From: Scilla litardierei
Lineage: Eukaryota; Streptophyta; Magnoliopsida; Asparagales; Asparagaceae
Direction: 5' to 3'
Length of the DNA: 64,000 nt
Assembly (NCBI GenBank): GCA_030789695.1
Contig: JAULAV010008708.1
Span: 1-64,000, forward strand
This document shows positions 23,311 through 36,564 of this stretch, piece after piece. The notes under the pieces were generated by a model. The model was not told the DNA's origin. It worked only from the letters and a program-made list of their open reading frames with translations, and ran no database searches. Made by a program: the position numbers and the translations under genes. Every line of letters starts with the position of its first letter. Position 1 is the stretch's first letter.

Positions 23311-25981
23311 TGTAGGGTTTTCTGGGACTCTTAGGGCACAAAAACTCTATGCTCGTCCTAAGTCGGACGGAACATAGACAGAAAAGCAGCGGAGAAATAA
23401 CCATGTTAATCTAATTAACATTTGACCCTAAGGTCTAAGACCCTAATCCAAGATCTATGCCGACTTGGGATGGGTCTGACCATCCCAAGAAGGATCTAGC
23501 CTACAGCGATTAAATTAAACTAATGCTTAATTAAACACATACCCTGAATCTCAGCCCTGGGGCAGGCGAGATGTTCCGCACCGTCTTCCGAACCGCTCCC
23601 GTCCCACGCCGAGCCGCTCCTCGAACCGCTCCCCGAACCGCTCCTCGAACCTCTCCGCATCCCGAGGCGATCAATCCAGTGTCGCCGAGCCAACCACGCG
23701 CTGAAGAAAGTTTCACGCGAGTGAAAACACCGCCTAGATTTTGGATCTGAATCCGAACTCCTTTCCGGCTCTGCTAGAGCCCTCAGGAGCAAGGCAGAAA
23801 TTTATAGGGAGAGGAGAAATATTAATTTAGCTTAGATCTGAGCGTGCTCCAACATTTATGAGAGCTGCTCAGATCTAGAGCTTGGGACGAGTTTAGAGGA
23901 AGGGGGCAGACCCCTATTTATATAGGCGGCTGACCCCTCCCCTCTACTCAATTTCCGATGTGGGACTAAAGTTAGAGTTAATTAATTCAATTTAGTTTGC
24001 CTTTCACAAAGGCTAAACTTCCGTGAATTTTAACTCCCTCACCGTTGAACTTCATGATTGATACAACCTATCAATACGAAGGGCGTTCAATGGTGAACGC
24101 ATAGGAAAAAACCGTCCGTCAATCGGAGTTCGTTTGACCCTCCAATTGATCACTCAAAGTTCACCCCACGGCTAGTTTTTCGCAAAAACGAGCCGTCAAA
24201 ATTCTGCACACGTCTAGGGTTCTGCACCCTAAGGTGGGGCCCAGCCTGTGGGCCCCACCAACCCAAAATCAGGCTGACTGGGCGCCTGCCCAGACCTGGG
24301 CACGGGCGCCCAGGTCTGGCGCGGGCGCCCAGGCGCCAGCCTGGCGCCTGGCGCCCAGGCGGGCACTGGGCCAGGCGCCCAAGGCGCCCGGCCCAGCGCG
24401 CCTGGGCTGCCAGGCGCCCAAGGCGCCTGGGCTCACTGGCGCCCAGGGCGCCTGGGCGCATGCCCAGGCTCCCTGCGCCTGGGCGTGTGCCCAGGTGCCT
24501 GGCCCTGGCACCCTGGCTCAGCCAGGTCTGGCCAGGCTGCCCAGGCCAGACTTGGTCTGGTCTGGGTCAGCCTGATCTGACCCTGTCTGATCTGATGGGC
24601 TGTTTTGTTCATATTTTGGGCATCTGGTGTCCGATTTGGACGCCATTCGAACCTGGGTCTAGACCGGGACATTCCCGTCTTACTCGTAAATTATTCCTTG
24701 CGTTTGTATCATTAAATATTGTTTTAAACTATTTAAAACACATTTAATCTATTTTGCATCATATGCAATTTAGTCCATATCTAGGCTTAAATTATCATTT
24801 GCATCAAATACAAATGATCTGAGGGCATATATCCTTACATCTCCCACTAGCACTCAGGATCATTTATCCTGAATGCTGGAGATTTATTACAAACATCTTT
24901 TGCAATATTCTATCCCTTGCATCAAATGCAAATTATTCTCCCTAACTAATTTCTACCTATTACTAGACGAAGATCGCACTCTGTGTGAGACCCTACAGCC
25001 TGACCCTTACAACAGGTTGGACTCGAAGCCCTATACGGCAGTGACCACGAGCAGTGGTTACCGTCCATGCTTCAGGAATCATCATTATGTGGTTGACTCA
25101 TTGACATGAGTATTGTCGGGACCACCCTGACTGTTTCCGTGATGAATTCCGCAGTTATAGTCTCTTCGTCTAAACTATGTCATATAGATCAAGTCTAGGG
25201 TACGGTCAAACTGTCAACCCCAATAACTTGACTCCTGTTAGTTTCTATCGATCTGTTAGTCAAAAATGTTGGACTTCTTCCAACATACTCTGGCCAGAGT
25301 TTTTATTAAAGACCGAACTAACCCTACGACACTAACTCCCATTGACTGGGAGAGACGAATCCTCTCTTGGTCATTACTCTCCTCATACGCTTCAAGTGTC
25401 ACCCAATCAAAGACCTTTCTACAGGCCTTGCCTCGAAGCTAGGTCATTTGATCTAAGTGGCACCGTTCATGCACAGGTTCGTCAAACTGACCTCAAGTCA
25501 AAAGACCAACTAGCCTATCATTACTCAGAGTCATCATTGACAGATTGGTCAATATAACCATATGATAACTCTTGTGGATCGTTCAGTGAACTCATTCTCT
25601 AATGAGCACCTGTGTCTCGTCTACGACTTCGCCAAGTCAAGCGATCATGAGATCATCGCCACCGCTAAACGGTGAAGACTAAGACACAATGGTCTATCCG
25701 ATGTTTCGATATCCTTGTCTCGAAACATCTACGACCACGAACCCTTTTAGACTTATGCTACAGACGGTCAAACATTTCTCCATGATCGAGATACTCATCT
25801 CGATACATGTTTGACCTTGCATAAAGTCTCAGGACTTTACCTAAGTTAATATCTAATGTTAACTATATTATAACATAACTTTAGATAAATTTTTACCAAA
25901 CAGCTTACTGTTATTTCGAACAAGATGTTTGTGTTATTCACACACAGAGATAGATTACCTCGAAGGCATCTTCTCTCAACA
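23311..25981 (-). repeat. 3' LTR of copia element G (2671 bp)
   Basis: Bounded by TGTAGGG on the plus-strand left and CTCAACA on the right. It contains a minus-strand TATA box (ATTTATATAG at 23916-23925) and a GC-rich palindrome cluster at about 24250-24580 (GGCGCC, CCAGGCGCC words). It also holds, near 24838, a second copy of the polypurine-tract/LTR-start junction. Open frames at 24150-24747 are artefacts of the GC-rich cluster. Confidence 0.85.
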
Positions 25982-28900
25982 TCTCCCACTTGCACTCAGA
26001 CCCATTTATCTCGGTATCTAATACCATTTTTACACAAAAGTTTTCCTGACTTCATGTGGTAGAGCCTTCGTGAGTGGATCTGCTAAAACCGTCTACACTA
26101 TAGATTTAAGGGGTTTCTATGTTTATGTTAGACCAACCATTTGAATCTCATTCAAATAATTCACTTGGTCTTTCGGAATCTATAATATTTTATTACCTTG
26201 GATCTCATCCAGTTCATCGTACCTTACGATAATCATTTAAATTAGTTAATGGTCATTTCAAATGGCTCATATTTATTTCTGATAAAGTATCAAACTCTTT
26301 TGATCACTTTGTCAAAAATATATGTTCCATCCCTTTGATGTCTTGCATGTAATTTATACGCTCCCACTGACCTTGAAAACTAGATGGTTAATTCATATAA
26401 GTTGGTCCGTCTAAATCATATTTAGAAAAATGAACTTATAAGTGAATGCTCCAATTTTCATGGTCAACTTAAGCGTTTACATCGAGTTTGGTCCGAGTAG
26501 TTCTGTACTCATCTGCTGGCGAAAAAAAACGGTTTCATTATAATCCGTTTTATAGGAATTAAGATGAAAACCGTTCTCGACCAATATGATTGTACTTCAG
26601 TATTTCCTTTCTGCTCCTAATCTTTCAACTTAAAGATTTACTTGCAGAAAATGAGAGGAAACATTTTCCTTGGGCACATAAACTAAATTCCAAAATTTAT
26701 TTACGCACACGGACCTATTCTGATTGCATCAAGTTTTAAATCGGAGTTACTACTCCGAATTTCATCCCGGAAGTTGATTAAGTCATCATCAGTTATGATG
26801 TCTAACTCGACAATTCGTCTCACGAGATTCGAGTAATTATACAACTTTCTAATGATTGATTTAATGAATATCTTATTGATAATGTCCTCACAGAACATTA
26901 TCAAAACCTAGGCATTATTATCTGGAACTTAAATCAGAAGGAGGACTTAACTCAGAGTCACTTACAATGGATCACACCAAGTCTAACTAAGTGTGATTCA
27001 TACCTTTTGACACACGGATGTGTTAACAGACTTGACCTGAGAGAAAATCACATTTTCTTTTAATTACACAAGATTTAATATAGCTAAGTATTTGACCATT
27101 CGATCTAATCGAATCAGTTTAAATACTTTAGTCATTTCGTTCTTTATTTTATCAGACTTGTGTTTCATCAAGAACACGTGTCTTAATAAAATATACGAAT
27201 AACTTAATTTGGTTAATCTAGACTCGGGTTCATCAGTATGTACCAGACTGAGTTCGACAACTCATTCTCCCACTGTCTTACAGATGGGTTTCGGCCATTA
27301 TATCTAAGAGGGTAAGATTCACAAGTGTCCGTAGACTTCATAATACGAGAGGTCAGACCCCTCTTTATGTGACTTGTGAAGCTTACTCTCTCGATACGGT
27401 CTAGTCTATTTTGCCATATAAGTTTGCTACTATCTTGTGTATTTATATATTAACATTTAATATATTATAGTTATCACAAATTACTTAACACAAAATATTG
27501 CTTCAGAAGCAAGGTGACGACATTCGTCAAAATGTGTTAGACGTCTTTTGTATAACAATTATGTTGAAATCGTGACATCAAAATATGTCACATTTCATTT
27601 CCTCCTCCTTATGCCTTTACTAATGATAAATTAAACTAACTTTCTGAATTGACTTTCCGTAGTGCCTTCTTCCTTTTCTAAATCACATTTAGATATTAAA
27701 TAACCCAACATAAATAAATAGCTATGCAAGCATCTCATGTATCCAAACGCCTGAGAGTTGCAATCTTGAGTGTAGCTCAAGAAGTTGCTTGTCTCAAGAT
27801 CCGGTTGGGATACATAGTCTTGCACCGCTCATACACTCGTATTCGACTCAAACAGTTTGTTCGAATTCTCGAACTTTGCGGATCAAAATTGTTTGTCCAT
27901 ACAACCTTGAGGGTAGCTCGACAAGTTGTATGGAGAAACATATTTCGAATATCCTATATGTTCAAGCTGCCTTATATAGAGACGAGTGATATGTAGCGTG
28001 AATTTATTTTGTTAAACCCAGAACTTAATGAAATCATATTTCTTAAGTCTGTTCTTTAGAAGGTCATTTAATTTATCAACGAGAATATAGTTTAATTCTA
28101 TCAACTAGAATTTAACTTTGATATTCAATTTATCAACCTATTTGACCAATTAACTAATTCTATTAAAAAAATTATATTTCGTTTCCTTCGGTAAACATAG
28201 TCTTGCCCTAGTTTAGCATATGTTCAATATTAAATATAGGTAGATTGGCATTCATCTATCTATATCCTCCCACTATTTTTACGATCGTTTCAAAGCTTAA
28301 TAACGAACGATTTAATCGAATTAAAATATTTAAAATTTAGTGAAAGAGTGATCCAATCATCCTGAACCTCACAACCTTGAGGGGACTCAACAAGTTGATT
28401 GGTTCCATGATTGTTAGACTAACTCTTAGTCAATCACATCACATGTGACTCCCTATCGTTTTTTACCCACAGTCACTTATGATCTTGAGGAGACTCAACA
28501 AATCATAATGACTGGTCTAGTCAGACCCTTGATTTCGTGTCCAGATTTGACTTAGATCGATGCTCGAGGAGACCCGGCGTATAGATTTGGGTCAAGTCTA
28601 GACTACATCACATGTATGTTGGAGTTTGTTCCTTAAATATAAACATGTCATAGATTGAGGAGACTCAACAACTATAATTGTCTTCTTTGAGTTACCAAGC
28701 TCCAAAATCAAGGAGGGATGCGGATTAATCTTTAATAAGATTTATAGCGCATTGACTAAATATAGTCCAGGGTGTCATACAATCATGATTCGCGACATTG
28801 CAGTCCAGCGGAACACATCCAGTGAATTGACTAAGCCAGGATCACTATCCCTTAAAGGGTGATCCAGAACTCTTAGCCAAGCATATTGACTGGATCATGG

Positions 28901-29886
28901 TCCATTGAATGAAGCTTGTCATTTTTGTATGTGTGCCATAGACTAAACAGCTTTTATTAACAACTAATTAATCCTATCAACTAGTTGCATCCTTAAATTC
29001 AAAAACTTTAGGATTTGTTTAATAACTTTTATTAAGACCTTATCAACTATAAGGTTCACGTGCTATCCTAATCGTTATTAGGATTTTAATAAACTTTATT
29101 AACAACGCTAAAAGCGAAGTCCTTTAATGAGAATTAATTATAACAATTAGAATTAAGATTCATTAAAAGGACTACCCTAATCAGGAATTAGGTCTTGGAG
29201 TGTTGTTAATGTTTTATTAAAACATAGCATGTCATTAAAATTCAAGCAATAAATTTTAATCATCTTTAATGGCTAACCTAAAGGGTTGTCTTGTGTTATC
29301 AAATAAGGGACAAGAAGAACTAGCCATAAAAATAAAGCTACACTAATTTATCGCATAAAGATAGTGCACAACTATTTAACAATTAAATAGACTAAGTTTA
29401 TCGCATAAACAATTTTAACATGCATACATAAATTTAACTTTTAAATTTAAAATATGATTTTAAAATATTTTATTTTTATCTCATAAAAACTTGTTTTTAA
29501 AATCACAAATTTGCATGCTACTTTAAAAAATTTATCGCATAAAAATTTTAACCTTTAAAATCAGTTTTAAAATATCTCATAAAATTAAAACATCATTTTA
29601 AAAAAAACTTCCATGCTTAAAAAATTTATCATATAAAATTTTTAGGCATCTAAATAATTTATCGCATAAATTTTAATAGATTTTAAAATTAGTTTCAAAA
29701 AAATATCACATATTTTTAAAATGTTATTTAAAAAATTTCCATGTTCAAAATTTATCAAATAGAATTTTTGAACATCTAAAACATTTTTGAAAATTATCTC
29801 ATAACTTTAAAAACATTTTTTTAAAAGTATTTAAAAGCATTTTAAAGTTTAATAAAATCGCAGGCTAGATCGTTACGCAGACCTAC
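25982..29886 (-). other. Internal region of copia element G with hairpin arrays
   Basis: No gag or pol domain apart from an RNase H tail near 26050. It contains three sorts of repeated hairpin, listed as findings: a CTTGAG/CTCAAC core with variable arms (27764-28671), a TATCAAC core (28080-29060) and a TTATCGCATAA core in the AT-rich end (29350-29810). Element R carries the same arrays in the same order. Confidence 0.75.
26045..26100 (-). pseudogene. RNase H C-terminal remnant of copia element G
   Basis: On the minus strand the frame reads LADPLTKALPH. ADPLTKALP is the conserved motif near the C-terminus of Ty1/copia RNase H. A stop (TAG) lies three codons upstream, and a stop follows soon after. 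It sits about 60 bp from the 3' LTR, its normal place. The rest of pol is not recognisable. Confidence 0.65.
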
Positions 29887-29898
29887 GCTCTGATACCA
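29887..29898 (-). other. Primer binding site of element G, initiator tRNA-Met
   Basis: The plus strand GCTCTGATACCA is the complement of TGGTATCAGAGC. It lies one base from the LTR border at 29900 and fixes the element's orientation as minus. Confidence 0.9.
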
Positions 29899-29899
29899 C

Positions 29900-30573
29900 T
29901 GTAGGGTTTTCTGGGACCCTTAGGGCACAAAAACTCTATGCTCGTCCTAAGTCTGACGGAACATAGACAGAAAAGCAGCGGAGAAATAACCATGTTAATC
30001 TAATTAACATTTGACCCTAAGGTCCAAGACCCTAATCCAAGATCTATGCCGACTTGGGATGGGTCTGACCATCCCAAGAAGGATCTAGCCTACAGCGATT
30101 AAATTAAACTAATGCTTAATTAAACACATACCCGGAATCTCAGCCCTGGGGCAGGCGAGATGTTCCGCACCGTCTTCCGAGCCGCTCCCGTCCTACGCCG
30201 AGCCGCTCCTCGAACCGCTCCCCGAACCGTTCCTCGAACCACTCCGCATCCCGAGGCGATCAATCCCGTGTCGCCGAGCCAACCACGCGCTGAAGAAAGT
30301 TTCACACGAGTGAAACCACCGCCTAGATTTCGGATCTGAATCCGAACTCCTTTGCGGCTCTGCTAGAGCCCTCAGGAGCAAGGCAGAAATTTATAGGGAG
30401 AAGAGAAATATTAATTTAGCTTAGATCTGAGCGTGCTCCAACATTTACGAGAGCCGCTCAGATCTAGAGCTTGGGACGAGTTTAGAGGAAGGGGCAGACC
30501 CCTATTTATATAGGCGGCTGACCCCTCCCCTCTACTTAATTTCCGATGTGGGACTAAAGTTGGAGTTAATTAA
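29900..30573 (-). repeat. 5' LTR of element G, truncated by insertion of H
   Basis: Closely matches 23311-23985 base by base, including the TATA region (30504-30513), and stops in GTTAATTAA where H begins TGTAACGGCC. The remaining ~2 kb of this LTR is expected to the right of H, outside the window. Confidence 0.9.
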
Positions 30574-31202
30574 TGTAACGGCCACTTCCGGTCGTACGTA
30601 TTTTAGTGCGTATGTTGATTCATGTGCGTATTTCCCTATTTAGTTTTATTATTGAATTTCCGTAGTTTAGACGCGCGACCAAACCCCGTATCCACGACCC
30701 TCTCAGAGGCGCGAGCGCCCCGGTATTTTCCTTGAAATTTTTGGACGTCCAAGAACTTATTTGCTTATCTAATTACAATTTATAAAATATATTTTTAATA
30801 AAATGTGATTTTTTTTTAAAAAAAATGAAAAGCCTGTACGTTTCTTTTATAATCCAATTATAAATTATTACTCACTATAAACCAAAGCATTAATAACAAT
30901 TTGTGGCAGTTCGTTTTATTTAAAAGGAACCAAGAGAATCAAATCAACTTTTTTTAATTGATTAAATCCTATATTATTAAAACTGTACCCCTTTATATCT
31001 CAACCATATCACACGTCACCCACCATTTTCCCACGTACACCTCTCCCCTCCCCTATAACATGCGAACCTAGGGCAGTCGAGTTGACAGCCGCACAAATCA
31101 ACCCCTAACATCTCCCAACAAAAAAAAGAGCAGCCATAGGCTAACTTTTACAGCCGCCCTCTCCTATTCTCATCTCCACGCAACCAACAACAGCGCGCAC
31201 GT
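30574..31202 (+). repeat. 5' LTR of H, first piece
   Basis: Starts TGTAACGGCCACTTCC at the break in G's LTR. It runs through AT-rich sequence to 31202, where LARD2 begins. The last five bases, CACGT, are LARD2's target duplication. Confidence 0.8.
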
Positions 31203-34030
31203 TGTAACGACCACTTTTCGTTGTACGTTTTTCGTGCACATGCTTTTGTCCGTGCACGTGTTTGTTTTAGACTTTGTTTGTTTGCGAACACTTTTGTGTG
31301 ATATGCCGTTGTGAACGTCTCTGAGAATATTAAATAGTGGCACTATGTTGGAACGACGTTTCTCGAGTCGTTTTCCCACAATTTAAACTTATTCGATGAG
31401 ACGTGACGATTTTCACTTTTGACGGGAGACGTTTCTATTTTTAGTTTCGTCGTCCGACGTCGAATTTGAGATCCGTCTTCTTAGTTAGCTCACATTCGTC
31501 GTCACGATCACCCCGATATTTATTTTATAATTTTTGGAGTTTATTTGACCACTTTTATATTTTTGACAAGCTTTATAATATTTTTTAATAATTTATTTTT
31601 AAATTATTTTCGGCCAAATAAAATTTATTTAAGTTTTAAACGTTTTAAAGAATTTTTGAGCCAATTTCCAGCTCATTTGGACCAAGTCAAACCCTTGGGT
31701 AAGTTGGAGAAGTTTAGATTTAAATTTTAAATATTTTTAAACTTCTAATCCTATTAGATTTAGCCCTAGACCAAGTCAACCCATCTACACTATATAAACA
31801 ACCCCTAGGAAGACCTATTTTCGCAAGAAATTAGCTCTAGCCTCTTCCAAAACTCATATTGGACGTTGCGACGATTCGTCGCAACGTTGCGACGAACTTC
31901 CCCCGCTCAGACCGAGAGAACGGGCCCAAAACTACCGCACCGACCGAAGCCCCGCCCGCTCATCCGCATCGCTCGCTTGCACGGCCATCGCCCGCTTCAG
32001 CTGTGTCCGACCGAGGAATCCTCTCGGTCAGACCGATGGCCTCCCCCGCTCACGCCCGTTCCCCCGCTCCGCTGCAGCCCAAGCGCCCGACCGACCCGCC
32101 CGCTGTGTCTGACCGATGCTCTCGCCCGCATCGCCCCGTGTTGCAACATTGCAATGTTGCAACGCCCGCCCAAGCGCCCGACCGAGACGACCGACCGCTC
32201 CGACCGATGGAGCTCCCCGCACCCGCTGCTGCACCGCTCCGCAGCGCTGCACAGCGCCGTGCGCTGTGTCTGACCGAGAGACTCTCTCGGTCAGGCTAGG
32301 GTACGACCGATGGCCAACGTCGCAACCCCGCACCCGTCGCACCGCTTGCCACCGTGGGCCCCCAAGTTCTCCAGAGTTATTGTGGGTCGCCCAAAGGTCC
32401 CTAGGACTACTGTGGGCCCCACCTAGGTGCGTTCTCTTTGACGACTTGCCGCGTACGACGTCGTCGCACGTCGTAGCCCGTCGTCGCACGTGCTAGCATT
32501 GGAATCTGGAACCGTCGCCCCGGTTGAAGCTCTGAATTTTCCAGCGAGGAATATATATTGGAATCAGGACTTGGAGCGCGATCTTTTATTCCAACCCCCG
32601 GCGTCGCTACCCGACGCCGGTGTAGCTTTCGCGTCGTGTTGAGGTAACGCTTTGCACCCTTAGGACCCCCAACCCAATGCATGCTAATCAAGACTAAAAT
32701 CGGTATTTTTAAAGTATTTTAAATGTTTTAAATTCACTAATGAAGATTAATAATATGGACTTTAGGCCGGTGGACTTGTGCACGTAGGATAATTGTGATT
32801 TTGGACTCATTGGACGGTGTGCTCAGACGTCGTGCTTGCAGGCAAGTGAAACTTGCCAACTCTTGTGTAGGGCCATGTTTTTAGGCCACTTCCTTGTTAC
32901 TAGCGTAAAAGAGACTAGTCAGTGAAATGATAGCTGGCTAGACGCCTACTTGATCTAGTTTGACAACGAAACTAGATCCGTCACCTAATTGATCTAGCTT
33001 GACAACGAAGCTAGATCCAACCCTTTAAACCTGTTGTTCATGCATACTAAACTGTCACGTTTACTTTCCTTACCTGTACGCACTTTTAACTGCCATGCAT
33101 TGCATCTTACATGTCATCCATGCATTGAATGTCGCATTCATAGCACACGCTACAATACTTGTACTTGTACTCCCTTGATTGGCTAGGTGCACCCCTAGAC
33201 CAGCAAGATAAAACACTTCCTGGCTCGTGTTCCAGAAGCGAGCATTCCCGTTCGGGGGTAAGGCCCTGGCTCGACACACGTGGAGGGGTAGGGATAAACG
33301 TTCGCTTGAGCTTAGGAGTGGCCTGATCAGCCCTCTAGCCAAAAGACGGAATCTCTGTGCACGAGGTGCTTACTTTTCTTGTCTTGTACTTGTCTTGTGA
33401 ATGTCATGCCATGCTCGTACTTTACTTCGCTTTACTCTACCTGTTGCACTCATTACTTTAACTGCCATGTCATTGCATCATGCTAGAACTTTTAGGTTGC
33501 TTTTACTTGTACTTTCAGTTTCCTTGCACAAGTCTCTTGTAGACTTGCTGACATGTGCCCCTTGCTCTTTTGGGTGTCACATGTTAGACCTGAGCCAGAG
33601 ACCGTTGCTGTGTACGTGATGTTTTGCTGACGCCGAGTCTGAGTCCATGCTTGCCCAGGAGGATTTTGGTGGACACCGGTGACCATTCTTTGAGTCCTTG
33701 TTGAGCTTTACTTTTGTTTTAGGCCTTTTGTTAGCTATAGGTGCGTAGCACCGTCGTTTGTACTTTGTACTTTTGTTGGCCATGTTTGGGCCTTTAGTCT
33801 CTTTTCTTTTAGCCTGGTGGCTTTTCTGCGATGTTGGAATTTATATTTATGGATATTCTGAGATTATTCTTTGGTCTCATTTCATTATTATTATCTTGTT
33901 TCGCTCGCGTTGCAAGGACATGTAGTTTTAAATTTGATTGACGCTTATCGGACTTGCAGCTTTGTACCTTCAAGTCTGAGTGGACCTTCTCACGCTTCGC
34001 CTCCATATTTTTGGGAAGCGGGGCGTGACA
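31203..34030 (+). repeat. 5' LTR of LARD2 (2828 bp)
   Basis: TATA box CTATATAAAC at 31790-31799. A GTTGCGACGA hairpin follows at 31863-31887, a perfect 24-bp palindrome at 32140-32163 (arm GTTGCAACATTG) and a 12-base-arm palindrome at 32270-32294 (arm CTGACCGAGAGA). The frames at 31859-32496 are open because of GC content and appear on both strands. Confidence 0.92.
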
Positions 34031-34038
34031 GGTTTTGT

Positions 34039-34055
34039 TGGTGGCCCATGCAGGT
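34039..34055 (+). other. Primer binding site of LARD2, tRNA-Ile(AAU) type
   Basis: TGGTGGCCCATGCAGGT, identical to the site in LARD1 and again 8 nt after the LTR end with the same spacer GGTTTTGT. Confidence 0.7.
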
Positions 34056-36519
34056 CCAGTCTTGCAATTGCGAATTAACTGAACAACGATAATAACGGAA
34101 TGTCCATTAAATAAATTACAACATCCGAGTCATAAGCCCTGAGTCTAATCATTTTCCTATGTCACTAGGTGGTAAGAGACTTAGTTAGTCGTCTGTGCTT
34201 GCTAGTTAGAGGCCTCTGACTGTTAGTTAGACTCCCTGTTAGCAATTGATTTAATCGTCATAGGAGTGACCTTAGGGGTTCTTGTCTAACCCTGACCCTA
34301 TTAGACTCCTAGAATTTCCTTCCGTCGTTCGTTTGGGTCCATCGATTTCGGACCAAGCTGAACGCATTTCATTACCGTCTAGCTCCTTAGAAAGTCTTAG
34401 CGCTTAGTTTTAATCTTTAGTTGGTCAACCGTAGGAGTTTCCCGTAGACCCTTCTGATTCATATCCTAGGCGTATGAATGTTTTGATCTCCGACCAATTT
34501 CCTTGCCTCGATTCACGAGATCGCCTCATGACGATCGTCGTCCATTTTCGAACCTCTCCAATACGAACCTTGAACCTTCTGAAAGTATTTTTCAATCTCC
34601 TCTTCCACTAAGTTTAACTTTGTTCAAAATTTTAATATACTTATACTTCATACTCCTTCATTGATTTATTTTTTAAAAAAACGTTTGTCGGAATTTTTGA
34701 ATACTAGCTTATAGTATTTTCCCAGCCTATGTTTTTCGTACTTATGCAAATGCGTCGTCCCTTCATATATTAATATTATTCTGAATCGTACTTTTATTCA
34801 ACTTGTAATTTTCCCTCCTGATTTATGCCATTCATATACTTTTCAAGACACATGGAATTTCAGCTTTCAGCAAGTTGGTCGTTCTCGCTATTTCAGATTT
34901 TTGCAAAATTACTATTTTCATAACCGCTTCCTGATTTAGACCCTCTATGATTTGATTTTAAAGACTTGCTATTCGATTTCGATAATTCTACTACTAAGAT
35001 AATATTATTTTTCCGTGCACCATACATACTTTCAATTATTTTTATGTCCGTACCAGACTTGTTGTGCTAGTATATTAAGAACCTTGTGTAAATCAGTTTC
35101 TCATTTTTGGCAAACCATGGTTTTCTAAAAGAAGTTTCAAAATTGATTATTTTAAATCTTCCGTAGCCTAAAAGTTTTGAAAGCATTTAACCTGAGTTTA
35201 AATTTTTCCGTTACTTGATTTCATTCTTCGACTTTCCAAAACTTTTGACAACATTATATTAAATTACTGACGTATAAATTTTCTAAACCACGTCCTTAAT
35301 ATTCGTGTAAATGATTTTACTTTCTTTTTATGATGATTTTTAAAACCAATAGACCATTTTCTTTTATTACGAATGTTCGACTCAAATTTATTTTGAACAA
35401 CTCGTTTTATCGATCTCCAAATATTTCTTTTCAGACTGGGATTTCAACTTTTGAATAACGACAGTTTTCAAAATCCACGTATTTTAGCTTATGCTATTTA
35501 CCCTATTTCCTTTTCTGTATCCTATTTAAGCATCACTACATCTCCTGTTCCTTCTACCTAAACATCACCATTGAGCCAATGTTTTCCCTAACCAAGCCGT
35601 CTCCTTGTATTCGTCCTATCTGAACTCGTGCTTATCGATCCTTCCCTCGTCACGCTCTCGACCTCTCTTTATTGCTTAGACCTTAGGGTCCGTCAATGTC
35701 TGTGTCAACCCTTAATTGTTAGTAGGCCCTTGGACCTTGTGAGGTAGTCGTAGTGCACGTACCTAAGCTGTGTACGTGGGCTTGTATGAGTGTACCCCCA
35801 TAGTATATTGATGATTGCCTATTGTGTGATATATATATACTCGGAGTTATTCGTGATAGTATGAAGTTGTTGTGTGTTAGTAGTTATAGATTTGGGTGTA
35901 GTTAGCTATACTATACGAGGGATGCCTGTGTATATAAGAGTTAGGGTTGGAATGTTTAATGGAGTGTATGAACTAGAGATACTTGTGATGGTTGAAATAA
36001 TTTGATTTGGTGAAGCTATGCATATGCTAGGTGTGATGATAATAGGTGTACATATAGATAAGTAAGTAGGCCTATTGAGTGACCTATATATTAGTATGTA
36101 TGTGTATGTGCTCGTATGTAGGTATGTATTATGCTTAGACGTAAGTAGTTATGTTTTGTTGCCTGAGTATATAGGTGATATGCATATGATAGTAGAATTA
36201 TAATTTTGATTGGTATTGCTTGCTTTACGGGATGTTGCATGCGTGCATACCGAGAGGTATACACGACTATGGCACATCTTAATTATTTATGTGTGGATGT
36301 GTTAGCATACTAATTATAGGTAGTAGGTTATGGTGTGAACATATACACTACTTATGTGTGACTATACGGTGAATGTTTGTACTAAGGAGTATATTATAAT
36401 TATACGTGTGCTGATGTCTGTATTATTATTATGGTATATAGAGTGATTGAACTATGTAAGTATTACCTGACTAAATATTAAGTGTGATTGACCTATGGTA
36501 TGCTTATGGTTGTATTAGT

Positions 36520-36564
<45 letters not shown>

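Larger units (their letters stand above)
23311..30573 (-). mobile_element. Copia element G, largely non-coding, minus strand, cut by H
   Basis: On the minus strand it has a 5' LTR (29900-30573 visible), an initiator tRNA-Met primer site (29887-29898), about 3.9 kb of internal sequence and a 3' LTR (23311-25981). Its LTR start TGTTGAGAG...TGCCTTCGAGG and the following sequence resemble element R and, more distantly, grass BARE/Angela LTRs. Only a scrap of RNase H is recognisable, so it is non-autonomous. Gypsy element H interrupted its 5' LTR at 30573; the missing rest would lie beyond the window. G itself entered the gypsy LTR at 23310. Confidence 0.85.

Noticed and set aside
24150..24747. 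Open frames in the GGCGCC cluster of element G
   Set aside because: Low-complexity Pro/Gly/Ala/Trp translations of palindromic DNA, open on both strands; also 56641-57075 and 63167-63700.
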